Shown here in pieces: positions 5,636-6,451 of a stretch of 6,451 bases of DNA. Position 1 is the stretch's first letter. Each line of letters starts with the position of its first letter. The stretch is from an uncultured Marinosulfonomonas sp. (GTDB lineage Bacteria > Pseudomonadota > Alphaproteobacteria > Rhodobacterales > Rhodobacteraceae). The notes under the pieces are model-generated. The model saw only the letters and a program-made list of their open reading frames with translations, had not been told where the DNA came from and ran no database searches. Made by a program: the position numbers and the translations under genes. The stretch covers positions 1 to 6,451 of the forward strand of contig CAMZKY010000025.1 in assembly GCA_947311455.1 (NCBI GenBank), given 5' to 3'.

Positions 5636-6229
5636 ATGACGATACTAACAACTGCACGTTCGTTTCTAATGGTTGCTGCATTGGCAATTACGGCTGCCTG
5701 CGCCACAAATGATGACCTGAATGAACCGCCCGAACGGATGGGCGACTTTTTACTGGGCCATAACATCGTTGTTGCCAATCAAGCACAGCTTGGGCCTTTG
5801 TCACGCAAAGCCGATCCCGAGGATTGGAAGCTGTCCCTGACCAACGCAATCGAAGCCCGACTGGGCCAATCACGCTATGACGGGACGCGGTATTTTCATT
5901 TAGGAACGCATATCGACGCGTATGTTTTAGCGGTTCCCGGCGTGCCTTTAGTGGCGTCGCCAAAGTCGATCCTAATCATTAGCGTGAATGTATGGGAAGA
6001 CGCCACAGGTAAAAAACTGACGGAAGAACCCGTGCAGCTAACAGTGTTTGAAGGGCGTCCTGATAAATCATTCATTGGCTCGGGCCTAACTCAGAGCGCG
6101 GCCGAGCAGATGGAAAACTTGTCCAAAGCCGGCGCCAAGGCAATCCATAAATTTCTGTTGGAAAACAAGGCATGGTTCGGTGATGTGCCTGACGAAGAAA
6201 CACCTCAAACTCCAGAATCCTCAAACTGA
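5636..6229 (+). CDS. Predicted outer-membrane lipoprotein, function unknown
   Basis: A 197-residue protein with a lipoprotein signal: a short basic N-region, a hydrophobic stretch (LMVAALAITAA) and a lipidation Cys at residue 22. The -3 residue is Thr rather than the usual Leu, so the lipobox is slightly atypical. Residue +2 is Ala, not Asp, which favours the outer membrane by the E. coli rule. The mature part has a motif MGDFLLGHNIVVA (35-47), a hydrophobic segment VPGVPLVASPKSILI (100-114), and GSGLTQSAAEQMENL (148-162). From memory these match an uncharacterised lipoprotein seen in other Rhodobacterales. The tail is acidic and Pro-rich. The start has AGGGA at 5623-5627, and a plausible promoter precedes it. 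No enzymatic motif is visible. Confidence 0.85.
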   Translation: MTILTTARSFLMVAALAITAACATNDDLNEPPERMGDFLLGHNIVVANQAQLGPLSRKADPEDWKLSLTNAIEARLGQSRYDGTRYFHLGTHIDAYVLAVPGVPLVASPKSILIISVNVWEDATGKKLTEEPVQLTVFEGRPDKSFIGSGLTQSAAEQMENLSKAGAKAIHKFLLENKAWFGDVPDEETPQTPESSN

Positions 6230-6314
6230 CGCTTGATTTTTTGGTCAAAACCAAGTAACGCCTGCGCCATATTAAACAGGGTTTTCGTGACCCCCACATA
6301 CGAGGCACCGCACC
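6230..6314 (+). other. Leader region of tuf with a small hairpin
   Basis: The gap holds a short hairpin, TTGGT (6241-6245) with ACCAA (6250-6254) and a CAAA loop. It follows a T run rather than preceding one, so it is not a canonical terminator for the lipoprotein gene. GAGG at 6302-6305 is the tuf ribosome binding site, nine bases before the ATG. No clear -35/-10 pair was found; TATTAA at 6270-6275 is a possible -10 without a good -35 partner. tuf may have its own promoter here or be read through from the lipoprotein gene. Confidence 0.35.
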
Positions 6315-6451
6315 ATGGCTAAAGAAAAGTTTGAGCGTACAAAACCGCACGTTAACATCGGCACAATCGGCCACGTTGACCACGGTAAAACCACATTGAC
6401 AGCAGCAATCACCAAATATTTTGGTGATTTCAAAGGCTATGACGAAATCGA
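6315..6451 (+). CDS. tuf: Elongation factor Tu, N-terminal part (3' truncated by window)
   Basis: The first 45 codons of the GTPase that brings aminoacyl-tRNA to the ribosome; the gene runs off the window. The N-terminus MAKEKFERTKPHVNIGTIG is characteristic of EF-Tu, and the G1 P-loop GHVDHGKT is at residues 19-26. KYFGDFKGYDEI then matches Rhodobacterales EF-Tu wording. The start is fixed by the protein family and by GAGG at 6302-6305. The gene directly upstream is a lipoprotein, not fusA, so this is not the usual str-operon position. Many proteobacteria carry two tuf copies, and this may be the one upstream of tRNA-Trp and secE-nusG, which lies outside the window and cannot be confirmed. 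Confidence 0.96.
   Translation, partial: MAKEKFERTKPHVNIGTIGHVDHGKTTLTAAITKYFGDFKGYDEI

Noticed and set aside
6072..6383. Minus-strand open frame spanning the lipoprotein end and tuf start
   Set aside because: It is antisense to two genes and shows no recognisable protein features.

Overview
The window looks like chromosomal DNA from an alphaproteobacterium of the order Rhodobacterales (Roseobacter lineage). The basis is the lepB-rnc-era-DUF1491 gene order, a Rhodobacterales-type start of EF-Tu, and protein wording typical of the group. No genus can be named from this sequence alone.

Left part (1-2152, + strand): a tightly packed housekeeping operon holds the 3' end of lepB (signal peptidase I), rnc (RNase III), era (ribosome-assembly GTPase) and a small DUF1491 protein. 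Each junction is a 4-base ATGA stop/start overlap, so translation is probably coupled. A structured, GC-rich intergenic segment (about 2171-2285) separates this operon from the convergent genes that follow. recO, which from memory often follows DUF1491 in relatives, is not here.

Middle part (2288-5531, - strand): read in transcription order this is a decayed cytochrome P450, then a polytopic DUF898/YjgN-family membrane protein, then a membrane-anchored M48 zinc metallopeptidase. The last two overlap by ATGA and form the most interesting unit here: a candidate membrane-protease pair of unknown role. The gap upstream of the pair (4627-4782) carries a perfect 15-base operator-like palindrome and a phased set of TTTGAT/ATCAAA half-sites. 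The P450 is a multi-lesion pseudogene, with a frameshift, apparent internal deletions, a changed ExxR arginine and an in-frame TAG, yet its haem-ligand motif is intact.

Right part (5576-6451, + strand): a predicted outer-membrane lipoprotein of unknown function lies behind a plausible sigma70 promoter. It is followed by the first 45 codons of tuf (elongation factor Tu), which run off the window. I saw no tRNA, rRNA, CRISPR array, insertion sequence or phage gene. Apart from the DUF898-M48 pair and its upstream sites, nothing suggests an undescribed multi-gene system.
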